Shown in pieces: positions 46,891 through 58,620 of a stretch of 64,000 nt of DNA. Position numbers and translations under genes: made by a program. The number at the start of each line of letters is the position of its first letter. The stretch's first letter is position 1. The DNA is taken from contig JAAOOA010000464.1 in the NCBI GenBank assembly GCA_012861695.1, positions 1 to 64,000 of the forward strand, read 5' to 3'. Under the pieces are notes generated by a model. That model had not been told where the DNA came from, did not search any database, and worked only from the letters and a program-made list of their open reading frames with translations. This DNA is from Trematomus loennbergii. Lineage: Eukaryota; Chordata; Actinopteri; Perciformes; Nototheniidae.

Positions 46891-46946
46891 AAGTACACGA
46901 CACGCCCCCTACACGACACACCCCCTACACGACACGCCCACCTGAC
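46891..46946. repeat. Short tandem CCCCCTACACGACAC repeats
   Basis: Roughly three 15-16-base units of 'cacgccccctacacga' type, with variation in the last unit. No function is apparent. Confidence 0.8.
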
Positions 46947-48039
46947 ACGACACTACGGTGGCTGAGAGACATTGATACCGTACATGGCAGATTAAAAACG
47001 AATTGCAAATGTTATTGTAGCATTTTAAGCAAATATTAGGCAAATTAATTAATAATCTAGTCTATCCGTTTGAAACACAACAGTATATGACTTTAAGCAC
47101 AAATCATTTTGTCTAATAAATTAAAACAAAAAGGGGGCTTAGTAATTTTTTTTTAGTACATATAAAATAGGTAATAATGAGATCATCTATTAATTATGTT
47201 TGTCTAACTGCTACACATGTATTTATACATAAATGTAGATATTTATGAACATCTAAATATAGTTGTTAAAGGTTTTAAGATATAAATAATCACATCATGG
47301 GTCATTAAGGTTTCAAACAGGTTCATGTATACTATAACATGAAAACATGATTTTTAAAACTAATTTCTGAATCTCACATTAGCCTGTATTTTGGTATATT
47401 ATTGATATGGGCTGGACACCCGTTCACAATGATCATTGACTTTCTTTAGACCAAATTAGGACGGCCAGTCAGGCCACTAATGAGCTCAATCATTCACATT
47501 TATTATTACTTTATAAATTAAGAGTACTAGGGGTCTATTACAAACCTTTGAAGGAATCGTCATGGTTTCTGTACTTTCAAAACAGGCATCATGGCTCAAT
47601 TTCCTGTTCTTGTTTAAGATTATTCATACTCATTTGTGAATTTAACATCCTATTCACTCAAAACTGAAACAACACCAAAACATTTTTTGAAAGCATTGCA
47701 GGCCTAAAGCTCCACGTCAGTGACCTATATTTTAATTTCTTCCATCAAACTTTAAAAATGGCAAACAGCATGTTTTTAAAGATTTAATCTTTTAAGAAAC
47801 AAAATATCAACTTTCAACAGAAGGGTTTAAAAACACGTTTTTAATGCAAATAAACTTGAAACATAAACCTATTTGTCATTTCAGAATTCACTTGTATTGT
47901 CTGCGTGAAAGGCACAGTAGGCTATGAGCGAATACATATCAACATTAAAAAATGACAAAGTCGTACATATATATGCATGTGCTACTGTCTAGGATTAAGT
48001 ATGAGACTTTTCAGCCCGTGACCCCCAAAATAACAGTGC
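46947..48039. other. Unassigned AT-rich interval
   Basis: Strongly AT-rich with no long frame, terminal repeat or array recognised. Confidence 0.4.
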
Positions 48040-48290
48040 CAGAGACTGGGTGACCCCCGACGGTCGCCAGTGATCTCCAGTGTGCTGGGCAGTGTGGCGG
48101 CGGAGGGAGCCGAGGGCACCACCGGAGGAGAGGCGAGCGATGACAGCAGCATCACCGTGGTGCAGCTCCCCGCACAGACTGAGGGGACTTGTTACACGTA
48201 GCCCATCACCGGGGAAGCTGCCGGACCGAGAGTTTGATCCTGCCTGAGAAGGCGGTCTGCTCGGCCTGCCCTTGGCTCTGGGGTCCCTCC
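48040..48290 (+). other. GC-rich island with short open frame, possible exon relic
   Basis: This 250-base stretch is clearly GC-richer than its AT-rich surroundings. On the plus strand a frame from about 48067 reads 'SSVLGSVAAEGAEG' and 'DDSSITVVQLPAQTEGTCY', ending at a TAG near 48200 next to a GT. It has plausible protein-like composition but no domain I recognise. A minus-strand frame (47995-48330) also exists. It may be an exon, a retrocopy fragment or chance. Confidence 0.25.
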
Positions 48291-49579
48291 TTAAACAAAT
48301 AAATAAAAACCTTTTAAATGAAACATTCATCTTAACAGATAAGATTTGATCATTTATTTTAAACGTCAGGCCTACAGCATGGCCAGAAACCCCATCTAAA
48401 AACAGAGGCTCTGTCCTAATTACCTGATTGCATCCACCTGGGTTACTTGGCTCAACCCAATAACTTTATATAAGTTTACTTTAAACCACACTTAAAATAA
48501 TAATATAATTATACATATGTAGGCCTACATGTCTACAGTATAGCAACCAATACATGTTTTAAATACATAAACATTCAAATGTGAAAGACACCTTCAATGA
48601 ATATTGATATCGCCCGAGGAAGTCGTCATACTTATACATATATAAAAGCTCTAATCAAATTAACAGTTGTATTAATTATACTTGTATATGTATATATATG
48701 TATATAGCCTGTGTTGTATTTTTATACACACAAATGAACAACCTTGTGTGTGTCAAATAACAAGTTGTATTGTAGTGTTTATTTTAGTGTTGTTTTATGC
48801 TTATCCACATTTTGATTTCAGAGCACAGGAGAATGCTGGGCACAACATAAAGCTCAACAGTGAAGCTGGCAATGCTGAACAAAACCATCTAGTTATAATA
48901 TTTATTCAGCTGAAAAAGTCAAAGCTTTACGAAAATGTAATTAAAAATACATAAGCATTTCAGGTAGAAATCAGCATTTTATATAGAAATTCACAAATAT
49001 AAGAAATGAAACCTAAAAGAGATGTTACAAAATGTATACTTCTGATGGCTGGCATAGTAGAACTAGGTGAAAAAAATAGTGACAACAATTTTTAATACAA
49101 TTTATATAGATTAAAAGGTAATATAATATTGATTACAATGATTCTATTAAAAAATCCACCAAACATGATCAACAGGAAAGCCCTCTGAAGGCAGACAGTT
49201 AAATCAGGAGAGACTTCATTTTGTTTAAAGAACATTTATTGACACATGCCATATGATAAATGTTAAGTCTTTGGCGATTAGACCCCGATCCTGAAATCAT
49301 ATATCTAAGGGGGAAATGCAGCCGTGAGCATATAGGGAACCCCCGGGGTCTAGACACTGGTGATGATGCTGAAGATCTGGATTTGATGAGGAGATGGGAT
49401 GAAGAGGAGGTGTGATGAGGTCTTTGGATTAGCTCTCCTGGCACTGGATATGATGAAAGGAGATGGGATGGAAAGGAGATGGGATGAAGAGGAGATGTGA
49501 TGAGAAATGCTGTTTTCACCCCAACCTCTGCTGCTGAATGATTTTATATATTGTTACTAAAAGTTCTTGTCTTTGATAT
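48291..49579. other. Unassigned AT-rich interval
   Basis: No gene recognised. A purine-rich imperfect repeat around 'gatgggatgaagaggagatg' lies at 49385-49505. Confidence 0.4.
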
Positions 49580-49877
49580 TATAATCAGGGTGCGTACGGG
49601 TGCTGGAAATCCTTGAAATTGTACGAGGTGTTTTCAAGGTTTGAAAAGTGCTTGAATTTTGGGAATGGTGCTTGAATTTGGGATAAAGTGCTTGAAATTG
49701 TAAATGCTTTACTTCGCTTTTTAGATTAAAAGAAAATAAAGAAGTCGGAGCGCGCTTAATTGCTTCGCTTTTACATAAAACAGCTCCGCTCCGGCCTTCC
49801 CGCGCTATGCGCGTGACCGCAAGTGTTTTTGTTACGTGTGTGACCTGGGCATTCTGATGAGAGTGATAGATGACAGT

Positions 49878-50040
49878 ATGCCAGGAGGTTGCCGTTTCAA
49901 CGAGCGTTGGCTAGCAGAAGACAAATACAAGCCATGGCTAAGACGAGGGTCAAGCGAAGCCCAAGAGTAGCCTCCTGCAAAGTGTGCAACAATAACGATG
50001 CGAGAGTCTGCGCTGACGCCACACACCACACGAAAGGTAC
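49878..50040 (+). pseudogene. Transposase N-terminal exon (FNxRWL plus CxxC zinc knuckle)
   Basis: ATG at 49878 begins 'MPGGCRFNERWLAEDKYKPW', then 'LRRGSSEAQE' and a stop at 49968. One frame over, 'ASCKVCNNNDARVCADATHH' follows to a splice-donor-like GGTACG at about 50035. The FNxxWL...WL stretch followed by C-x2-C and a His pair is the N-terminal plan of a fish transposase group related to ZNF862/KIAA1586-like, hAT-derived proteins. The frame change and stop make it a relic. No catalytic domain is present. Confidence 0.55.
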
Positions 50041-50119
50041 GCCAGAGTAGAGCATTTTAGATTAGGCTATCGTTGCATGTAAAATACATGACACTTTTCT
50101 CTGTGCGCGGCAAAACAAG

Positions 50120-50475
50120 CTCGCCAAAATGGCTTCACTAGTCTGGCAGTATTTTAAGTGTCCGAAAATGACAATAAAATAGCGGTATGCAACGTGTGTG
50201 TGAAGCAGAAATCCTGCAGCTCCACCCGCTGTGACGGACCGGTGAGCGGAGCAGAACACACATTAAGAGTTAGACCTAACACACTTAGCTATTTTATCTA
50301 CCTCTGGAACAAGCTAAACTAGTTATAAATATATTTATTCTTCACTGTCGGGTCGCTCATTACTGGATCAGTGAGCTGCAGGAGATACTGACGGGCTGTC
50401 AGGAGAGAGGGAGAGGGTATCGGCCGATACTGATTCCGGCGATCGGCCCCAAAACTGGCGATCGGAGCATCCCTA
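50120..50475 (+). mobile_element. hAT fragment with BED-finger exon and TAGGGATG end
   Basis: From ATG at 50129, 'MASLVWQYFKCPK' leads, after a frame change, into 'AVCNVCVKQKS', the front of a BED zinc finger of a hAT transposase. The right end is 'gatcggagcatcccta' at 50460-50475. No left end or duplication is found. It is nested within the CAGGGT-ended element. Confidence 0.6.
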
Positions 50476-50589
50476 ATAATTGTATATGATATGTTTTATA
50501 ATGATTGATCATGAAAGTGTTCTCAAAGCTGGTAAAGGTGCAGCTAGTTTGAATGACTTTGTATACTACAGAGTAGCTTGTGAATTTAC

Positions 50590-50705
50590 TCCAGGTGGAA
50601 CTAAAGTCTGATTTAACACTTGATTATATTTCACATCATTCATCCACATCTGTAAAGTAACTAAAGGTATTAAATACATGTAGTGGAGTAAAAGTACACC
50701 ATTTA
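50590..50705 (+). repeat. Fragment of AAGTA-rich hAT-type repeat
   Basis: 'tctgtaaagtaactaaaggt' and 'gtagtggagtaaaagtacac' match the repeat type seen at 13860-14017. Both ends are missing. A related fragment occurs at 55430-55560 in the opposite sense ('tactccactaca'). Confidence 0.55.
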
Positions 50706-51125
50706 ACTCTGACTTGTGTTTACTGCCAACCTAAAAGTATACCTCAAAAATAGTAATCAATAATATATTGATAAGTTATTTGGCTAATTGTTTTATATTG
50801 GCTCAGCCAGGTTATATGGGATGCCCAGTCTACGTACAGATGGGTCACTCATTTGAAATATTAAACTTAGTTTTCTTTTTAACATTTTTAATTTTTCATC
50901 CTCATGTAGAATGCTATTATGAAACACACATTTGGTTGTTTATAGCATAAAGAACATCTGATTTAATGTGAGGTAGGGAAATAATCATTTGAGTATAAGT
51001 ATGTGTATTTAAATATGTAATTTACAACAGCTGTAAGATGCTTGAAAAGCTTGAAAATGCACCTTGAAAATGCTTGAAAAGTGCTTGAATTTGACTTTGG
51101 AAAAGGTGTAAGAACCCTGTATAAT

Positions 51126-52519
51126 GATTACACCAGAAAGTCACTCTTTGTGAGATTTATTTTTTCACATTTTTCCCAGCCACAAGATGATTTCATTCAT
51201 TGGAGGCCTCAAAGCTGGGTGAAGGTATTGATGCACGGATCAATGCAATCCTTTACAACAGCATTCCACTATGGTTGGGGATGTCTGTATAAAAAGGAGA
51301 AATAATCTTAAACAAATCAAGTGTCACAATATAGGGAAACAAACTGTGACAAAAACATATAAATTAGATCAGAATCAGAATACATTTACATTGTTACAGC
51401 AGAAAAGAGCCAAAGACAGCCTAATGTTACTTAAAGTATGCATAAAAAAAGTATTAAAGATTAAAAACCAGAAATTATAATAAAAAAAGTTACACATTTT
51501 ACAAAATACACATCCTGTAACAGTTTGGAGGATTTAGCAGCCTGGTATATTACAGTTTTAGCGGCATATATATAGCGACGTATATATATATATATACACA
51601 CACATGGTTGGTATTTAACAACAAGGGGTATTATAGTCTGTGTTGTAGTGTGTGATATTGGTATTTATGGAAACATTTTACACCTTTCCTTCAAGTATTA
51701 TACGTTTTAGTTACTTGTTGGGTACTTAACATGAATAATCACAGTTACTATCCTTTTACTCCATCACATTTCAAAGAGAAATAGGCTATTGTTATTTTAA
51801 CTCCACCACAGTAATCCATCATCAGCTTTACTTTTTAGATAAAGATTTAAATCACAATTGATCATAACTCAAAATACATATTTGTATATATTACCAAGTG
51901 GTTTCATGTAGGCTACAACCCACACAAGTATCATGCTAAATTAAGCTCTGTTGCTTGGATATCACTAGATCCTGTTACATCAGCGTAATATAAAAGTAGC
52001 CTACATAACGACTGATGTGTAAATTAGCATAATTACTAGCTAGCCGCTAGCTGCTAACTGCCACGGCCGCCTCGTTAATATCAAATCCATCATAATAACA
52101 ACCCATTACCATGCTGTCATGAACGTGCGGTGCTCTTACGTGTACGCAAATTGACGTGCTTCTTCTTCTTCTCTTGAAATTGACATGCTTGATGTGAACG
52201 AGCATTTTGGGGAGCGTGGTTAAAGTTGCGCATGCGCTATGAGCGCACATACGGGTACTTCTCAGGCATGACGGTACTTCTCATCTGTACTTCTCATCTG
52301 TACTTCTCATCTGTGACGTTTCGCTCTCTCAAAAGTTGGGCCATTTTATCATCATGCGCCAATGAGCAACTCTCATAGGAATGAATGAGGCCCCGCCTCC
52401 CACGCTGTATCCAGTTCTTATTATACATCCATGGTTCAACCTCCACCGGCTGCGGCTGCAGCTGGACCCTTCTCTCAAAAACGGAGATTTCATATGCATG
52501 CTTGTGAGAGCGACAACCG
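51126..52519. other. Unassigned interval with a 13-bp tandem repeat
   Basis: Mostly AT-rich without gene or element ends. At 52275-52313 the 13-base unit 'tacttctcatctg' occurs three times in a row, preceded by a partial copy at 52255. Confidence 0.5.
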
Positions 52520-53739
52520 AGCTTCCGGTTTTGGGCGTGCTGGCATGCATTCACCAATGGTAATGTTTAGATGAATTTTATGAACTTCCCCTCGATTCTA
52601 TTGGCTCTAACGGTTCAAAAGAGGTGTCAATCATCAAAATCGACCGAGGGGGGCCAGAGATATCCACCCAAAGAGCAAATCCACCCAAATGACCCCAGAA
52701 GTGGGGTTTTTTGTGCTAAACCTCTCTAAAAAGGTCAAATGTCACTTGTTTTGCGTCAATCTTGATACAGGGTACTTATTATATGTTATAGTTTGGATTC
52801 CTAAAGCTTTTAGTCTTCGATCCCATCATTCAAGGGTGGTTTTCACTATAATACCCCTTTCACACCAAGGCTTTTCCCCTTCTAGCTCCGTGCTAGAGCT
52901 TTTCTGGTTCAGAACCAGTTCTTCGGTTTAGCGCCGGCTCTTTTCACACCGCTCAGAGCCTGGTGCTGCCGCTGCTGCGTCATGACGTCACAGTTTACGT
53001 CGCTGAGTTTCTCCCCAACGGAGCTCACCTCACAACAACAACGGGCGGGCACTGCGTTGGGTCGATGATCGTGTTGCTTTTAATCATACGAAGCCAGATT
53101 AAATTAAATAACGACTTCTCCAACCTTATACTTTTCTCCAGTGGTATTGTTTATTAATGTGTTTCAGCGGCATTTACCGACCGCTGCAGTGCTGACTGCT
53201 CTTCAACGGGAGTGTATTCTCCCGTTAGCTCCGGGTTAGCTCACACGGCTCTAAAGTATTCACTGTCTGACTGTCACACAAGCAGCTGTTACATATCCCC
53301 AGTTCCCCTTAAGTGAATGTGTGTCAGTCTGAATTGACGCTGTTTGGCATCACAACGCTGTTATGAAAGTTTCTCTGGTATAACATGGGTGATGTTAGCA
53401 TAGCAACCGAAGCTAAACTGACTACTTGCTAAGCCGTTTTATACAGGCACCGAACCGGCCCCGAAACACCGTTGGTGTGAATGGGGTATAAGTAATGTTT
53501 TTTATTTGGACGGACACTATAATTTACATTTTTTACTATGTTCAATCTGAATTTACTTTAAAATAAAAAAATTCTATATTGATTCTGACTTTTCTACATC
53601 CAACTCACAGGTTTATCATTGCTTTGAGAAAAAAGATTATTAATTTACCCCTTTTAGAAGTGAAGTTATAGTAATTTGTTCTGGGAATGTCATTTTCGAG
53701 CCTGAGACCTGAAAAACAGGCTCGGGGCTTAACAGGTAA
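52520..53739. mobile_element. CCTSTTAAG-family element, 5'-truncated copy 3
   Basis: From 'cttcccctcgattctattgg' (about 52585) it follows the right part of 29077-30201. It includes 'aaatctctctaaaaaggtc'-type sequence and ends with the hairpin 'gagcctg...caggctc' and GGGCTTAACAGG at 53728-53739. The flanking TTAA has decayed to TAAA. The left end is missing. A 3-bp-duplication MITE (52852-53488) interrupts it. Confidence 0.82.
52849..53491. mobile_element. MITE with 3-bp target duplication (PIF/Harbinger-like), copy 2
   Basis: The element is 52852-53488, with ends TACCCCTTTCACACCAAGG and TTGGTGTGAATGGGGTA and TAA at 52849-52851 and 53489-53491. Paralogues at 22397 and 29961 show the empty site 'cactataagtaa', proving both the insertion and the 3-bp duplication. 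GC-rich 'gaaccggc/agaaccag' words are present as in the copy at 10550-11090. Confidence 0.92.
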
Positions 53740-54568
53740 AGGCTTTCACTTCACTGACCTACTTTGGGGTCAATCATTACATAATCATGCTATGCAGCCA
53801 CACTTGGTTGGATTCTTAGCAAATATCAGCCTGGATCATAGGGAAGTAGTAAAGGATATTCAAAGTCTATAAAATGGTTTGGAATAGTGCCGTGGTTTTA
53901 TATAAAAAAGAACACTAAATACATTTCTAATAACAGTCTTAAAACAGATGGTGAAATGATGGGCCCCTGGTTGCAGGCTGGACCTAAAAGGGCAGAAACT
54001 TTGTTAACATAAATAATTTTACTTCTCTTTCAGTGATACTCAGTGGATTAGTATATTGAGTTGCTGTTGGTTAAAAACTTTACCTAAGCCTAACTAAATA
54101 CTATACATATTGTCAAAGGTTTTTCAATTGCTAATTTGGTTGCCTTATGGTGCGTTCGAACGGGATGCGATGCGACACTGCAGCTTTCAGTTGTGTTAAC
54201 TTGTGGCCCCACGCAGAGTTATGAAATGAGGCCCTCTGTGTCGCGAGCGTCGACGAGGGGGATGCTGGTGCGTGCGTGAACTGCAAGCGCCGGAGCCTCA
54301 CAGCGGCGAAACTGTGGCGCGCTTCATTGTGCCGCATTTGCACATCAGATGAGGCTCCCTCCGCAAGACGAGGCCCCACGCAGTCTGCGTGATCTGCGTG
54401 TAGGGAGGGGCATCCCTGTGTGTCACTCAAACAAGATGCGCTGTTAAGACATATTCTACCGTGATTTAATTGTAATACACGTTTCAAATTGATGCTGAAA
54501 TAACTACATAATGATACCGGTTAGTAACAAACATGAATTAATGCTTTGCCGAGTGCTTTGTATTGACT
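53740..54568. other. Unassigned interval
   Basis: The first 390 bases are AT-rich. From 54150 to 54450 the sequence is GC-rich with 'gatgcgatgcgac' and 'cgcgagcgtcgacg'; a minus-strand frame of 118 codons crosses it without a recognised domain. It may be a dispersed repeat. Confidence 0.35.
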
Positions 54569-55310
54569 TAAAGGTCCCATCATATGCTTTTCTGGTTTGT
54601 TGTTTTTATTTTAAATATAATGTCTGACTTTTTTGCCATCTGTGAGGAAAAGAAATGGGGCTCAGAGCCTCAGAATAATGAAATCTGTATTTTTTTAATC
54701 TTTTTTTCCTGTTATTCTTTTCTAAATAACACACTGTTATTTACTCAACAATAACACACAATTATCCTTGTTTTTATTTATTCGTTTAATTCTATAATCT
54801 TGGGCTTTTTAGCATGCTTTTTAGCCGTAAATAAAGTCACCGGAAACAGACGTAGACGGTAAACTGATTACCCAAGATCCTCAGCTTGAAGCTCGGGATG
54901 TTTTAGCCGCAATGCACGTTGGGATATGGTGTTAATGCGATATGATATCCGAAAAAAAATCTGAGTTTAGGATGGCCAAGACACTACACTACCCATAATC
55001 CCCAGCTATCGTTTGGGACTACAGTCCCGTTGACAAACCCCGTGATTAATCTTCAAACTCTGGGATTGGATGTTGGAGTGGCAGTGCGCCAAGGTTACGC
55101 CGAGCATCAAACAGCTATTTCAAATGGAACGAAACCACGGCAGACTAACCAAACTGGACTCGAACGCCCCCCCAGAACTACACATGCTGGCTATTGTGTT
55201 TCGCAACATGTTCTATGGCACGTCTCTACTGGGAATTGCAGTTTTAAAAGACGTTTTCGTTTTTCCCAAAATTAGAAGTTGACAGTATTAAACTGTGTAC
55301 AGCCCTGGAG
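54569..55310 (+). repeat. Possible TTAA element (left end AGGTCCCATCATATGC)
   Basis: 'cttaaaggtcccatcatatg' at 54568 resembles the left end of TTAA elements such as copy 1 at 571. No matching right end was found before 55310. Internal frames of 70-81 codons at 55030-55282 have no domain. The boundary is tentative. Confidence 0.35.
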
Positions 55311-55749
55311 GTTTAGGCGATAGGAAACAAATTGGTGTGTTCAAATTTAAAACATGTAATTAATAAATGGGTGAAAATCGCTTGTGTACATAATGCGCAG
55401 CATAATATATACCCACATGACAGCTCATTGTTACTTTGTAATTCTACTCCACTACAATTCAGAGGTTAACCTGGTATTTTTACTCCACTACATTTATTTT
55501 AGTTACTTTGCAGATTCTGATGAATGATGTGAAATATAAACAACCCTTAAAGCAGACTTTAGTTACACCTGAGTAAAATTCAGGGAAGGTGATTGTCAAG
55601 TGCCAACATCAGGCGAGATATTTGATAGTTGGTGCTTGAGAAGACTAAACATTTATCTGCAGATCATAAAGTATATTCATTACTCGTTATTCTCTACTAA
55701 TAGTTAATTAAAAACTGTATATAATGGCTATTTTGCACATCCCTTTCAA

Positions 55750-55870
55750 GATTTCAAGATTTTCAAAGGTTTATTGACATATCATATACACAACTACGGT
55801 GTAGTTATGCAATGAATGAAAAACTTGGGTCACAGGTTCCTCAACAGTGCATTACAAGACATCTATCAAT
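55750..55870 (-). repeat. Antisense retroposon tail
   Basis: '(atttcaag)n' leads into 'ggtttattgacatatcatat' and 'gtgcattacaagac', the same reversed tail style as 36858-37031. No body remains. Confidence 0.4.
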
Positions 55871-57735
55871 ATGTGTGTACCTCCACCATTAAACTGTCAA
55901 ATTCTGCACATTTCTTATACTATCTACATACATAAGAGTATAATTAATATGTATAATATCAGTTAAAATAAGTGCTTCAACATAGTTAACATTGCAGGAA
56001 AGCAATATATTAGACGTTAAGTACTTTGTCAGGCTTAATATTTATGTGTAGATACCCCCAAAGCTTTTTTCTTATTTAAAGAAGACCTTAACCTAAAGTA
56101 TTCTTTAATGTCTTAATAAAGGTTAATTAGTTTGTCTGTTTTGCACATCCTCATATTAATATCTTTGTACATCCGGCACTAAACTGTTTTATTGTAGAGA
56201 TCACTTAAGTATCTTCTTGATTTTTTATATTCTATATTTCTATCATTGACCTTCTACTTTCCCCTATGAAAGTATGTACTCTTAATATTTTATTCATCAA
56301 ATAACATTATTCAACAAAAATAATTCAATAACGTGCTTTAACCACTAGGCGGTGCACACAAGGTACACACAGCATACTAATAATAACGTTGTATTATTAG
56401 TGTAGGACACTTATGTATGTATAACATCTGAAGATGTGTAGTTTTATTCATGTTTTTACATAATTTTACAGGATATTGCTATACTATTTCTCATGTTTTA
56501 CTTCTACACATTAATATCTGATTTGTAAAACATCACAGACGAAAGGTATATCATCATTTAATGGTAAGCTATTGAAATTGTGATTCCATAGATGTGTCTC
56601 CCATCACCCAAATCCCCTGACTATTCTCTCAACTCAGTATTTACATTCTTATATTCAAAGAAAATCAGTAATATCTTTAAAAACTACAAGTCCTTTTCTA
56701 TCATCGTCTGTTTCCGGTATTGTTCCTGTAATGAGAGTTCACATTTATGCTACATTGAAGGGTGGAATTGACTACACATCTTCAGAAACATAATTTGCTT
56801 CAGATATAACTCATAGCAATATTGTAACCATTAAGAAAAGCCAACTGCATTAAAAACCCAGTTAACAAACACTAGGTAAAGTATTTTCCTTCAGTAATGA
56901 AGATGTAATTCCAATGTAGACACACCTGGGGTCGCTGTTCAGTCTGTTACGCTGAGCCATGCATTGTCTGGAACGTAAAAGGGACGAAGAAGACGAAGTG
57001 AAGTGACGTACTTCCGGTTCAACATGAAACATTCTCAGTTACACATGCAAAAACAAATCGCTAAATAAAAAGATAAAACCTGCATGTTTTACGTTAGAAT
57101 AAATAGAATGGTTTTGAATAATAGATGAGAGTAAAATCTACGTCAATTTACGGCCCGCCCACTTTTGGGGAAACCAACGCTGTCATTTGAATGGCGATCA
57201 AGCCTGAAGCCACAGAGCTCTTCTTTACTGTCCTTTTCTTCTTAGAGAAGTACAGAAACACGTAACTCTGGATTTGTTTTAATGTTTGAGGTGCAATAAA
57301 CGACACAGCAGCTTTTTGGCATGTTGAAACTATTATTTTCTGCCTCGCTCATGAGAGTAACAGCTGGCGAAATTACAGCCTCGCCTACTGATTTTAATTT
57401 AACCATATATCGAGCCCGATTGTCGATTTAAAATGTGTGCTCTGTGTGCTCTAAAATATATTTATAAATGACTTTATCATTATTATAAGCAAGACAATAC
57501 ATGGCAAAGATATGTAGAAAATAAACGTATTTAAGATACGTTCATAACAAACGTAACGTGGGAGAAAATAAACGTATTTGAGATACTGAAGAGAGTGGAT
57601 TAACGTGGCGTATCATATGCACGCAAAACTCGGCCTCAGATCTCAATGGGAATGGTTAGCGTATCTATTGCACGCATTTCCAATGTGTAAAGTCGTGTCA
57701 TTTGTACGCAGACTGAAGAGAGTGGGTTGGTTATA
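55871..57735. other. Unassigned AT-rich interval
   Basis: No gene, terminal inverted repeat pair or array recognised. Short dyads such as 'taataacgttgtattatta' (56381-56400) occur. Confidence 0.4.
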
Positions 57736-57890
57736 TAGCGAGTAAAACTCTAACACAGAAAATACGTGTCTATGCTGCCTCTCCAACGCCTCGTTGGAGA
57801 TTTTTCTTTTTCCATTTTTTTATTCCGGGGCAGGTTGACGTCACTAAGTCCAAATGGACCAATCCGCACACACACACACACTCACAGATT
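57736..57890 (-). mobile_element. Fragment of the 571/14022 TTAA family
   Basis: 'agcgagtaaaactctaacac', 'cgcctcgttggagat' and 'aaatggaccaatccg' match 8790-8960 of copy 3 in the same orientation. No ends are present. It ends in a short CA run. Confidence 0.75.
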
Positions 57891-58016
57891 TTTCTTTATG
57901 GATATTTTACAAATCACTCCCCTTTTAAACTGTATTCTTGTTTTATCATATAGTATTTCATAACTGTTTTTCATTTATTCTCTCTGGCTGTCCATCTCAT
58001 AATGTTCACATAAAAA

Positions 58017-58235
58017 CTAGATGTCAATAGGAATATCATTCAGAAGAATTATAATTTCATGCAAAAATCTGTCACAAAAAGAGGTTGCACATTTACATTC
58101 AGGTGTTGTTTTGGCAACGTCAGTGGCCAAACAGCCACATTTGCTGCTGCAAATACGTTCAATCATGCTGTCGACACGTAAAGCAGTGGCAACTATGCCA
58201 CCATTCAGCTGACTTTTTCTCAGAAATACTGTCAC
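58017..58235 (-). other. Cysteine-rich minus-strand ORF, unidentified
   Basis: The 72-codon frame contains 'ERICSSKCGCLATD' and 'TTPECKCATSFCDRF', eight cysteines with CxC spacing, followed by a hydrophobic 'EIIILLND'. Such clusters occur in transposase zinc-binding segments, but I cannot assign a family. It has no recognisable promoter or neighbouring exon. It may be a transposon exon or chance. Confidence 0.2.
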
Positions 58236-58620
58236 ATAACATCCATATGAAACACTTTAACTGACAGGACTCAGGATCAACTGTGTACTGTAAGGTAGCT
58301 TCTAGCTTCATGTCGAACAGTAAGTCAACATTTCCCAGAGAGCTTTCTTTGAAATCACCAGGTAACGCAAAAAAACATTACATTTAGATTGTATGACAAA
58401 GTGTTTATTTAATATATCTGGCTAGCTATAGCTACTTGCTAACGGTTTAGCTTACCCCCGTGATTCAAAGTAACGTCAACGTAGCTGTAATTTCTCCTGG
58501 CTCAAGTGCTGGCTCTGGGGTTGTTGTGTGAACCACCACTTGAGAATTGTCGTCTTTTTTAAGAACAAATGTTCTTATGTCCATCTTCAAAAACTCTGAG
58601 TCTGAGACTGACAGTTTATT

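Larger units (their letters stand above)
49580..51125 (+). mobile_element. CAGGGT-ended DNA element C, 6-bp duplication TATAAT
   Basis: The element is 49586-51119, with ends CAGGGTGCGTACGGG and GTAAGAACCCTG. TATAAT is duplicated at 49580-49585 and 51120-51125. Both subterminal regions are full of 'tgcttgaaa' words (49625-49705 and 51040-51095), probable transposase-binding repeats. It contains a transposase N-terminus (49878-50040), a hAT fragment (50120-50475) and a fragment of the AAGTA-rich repeat (50590-50705). Confidence 0.88.
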
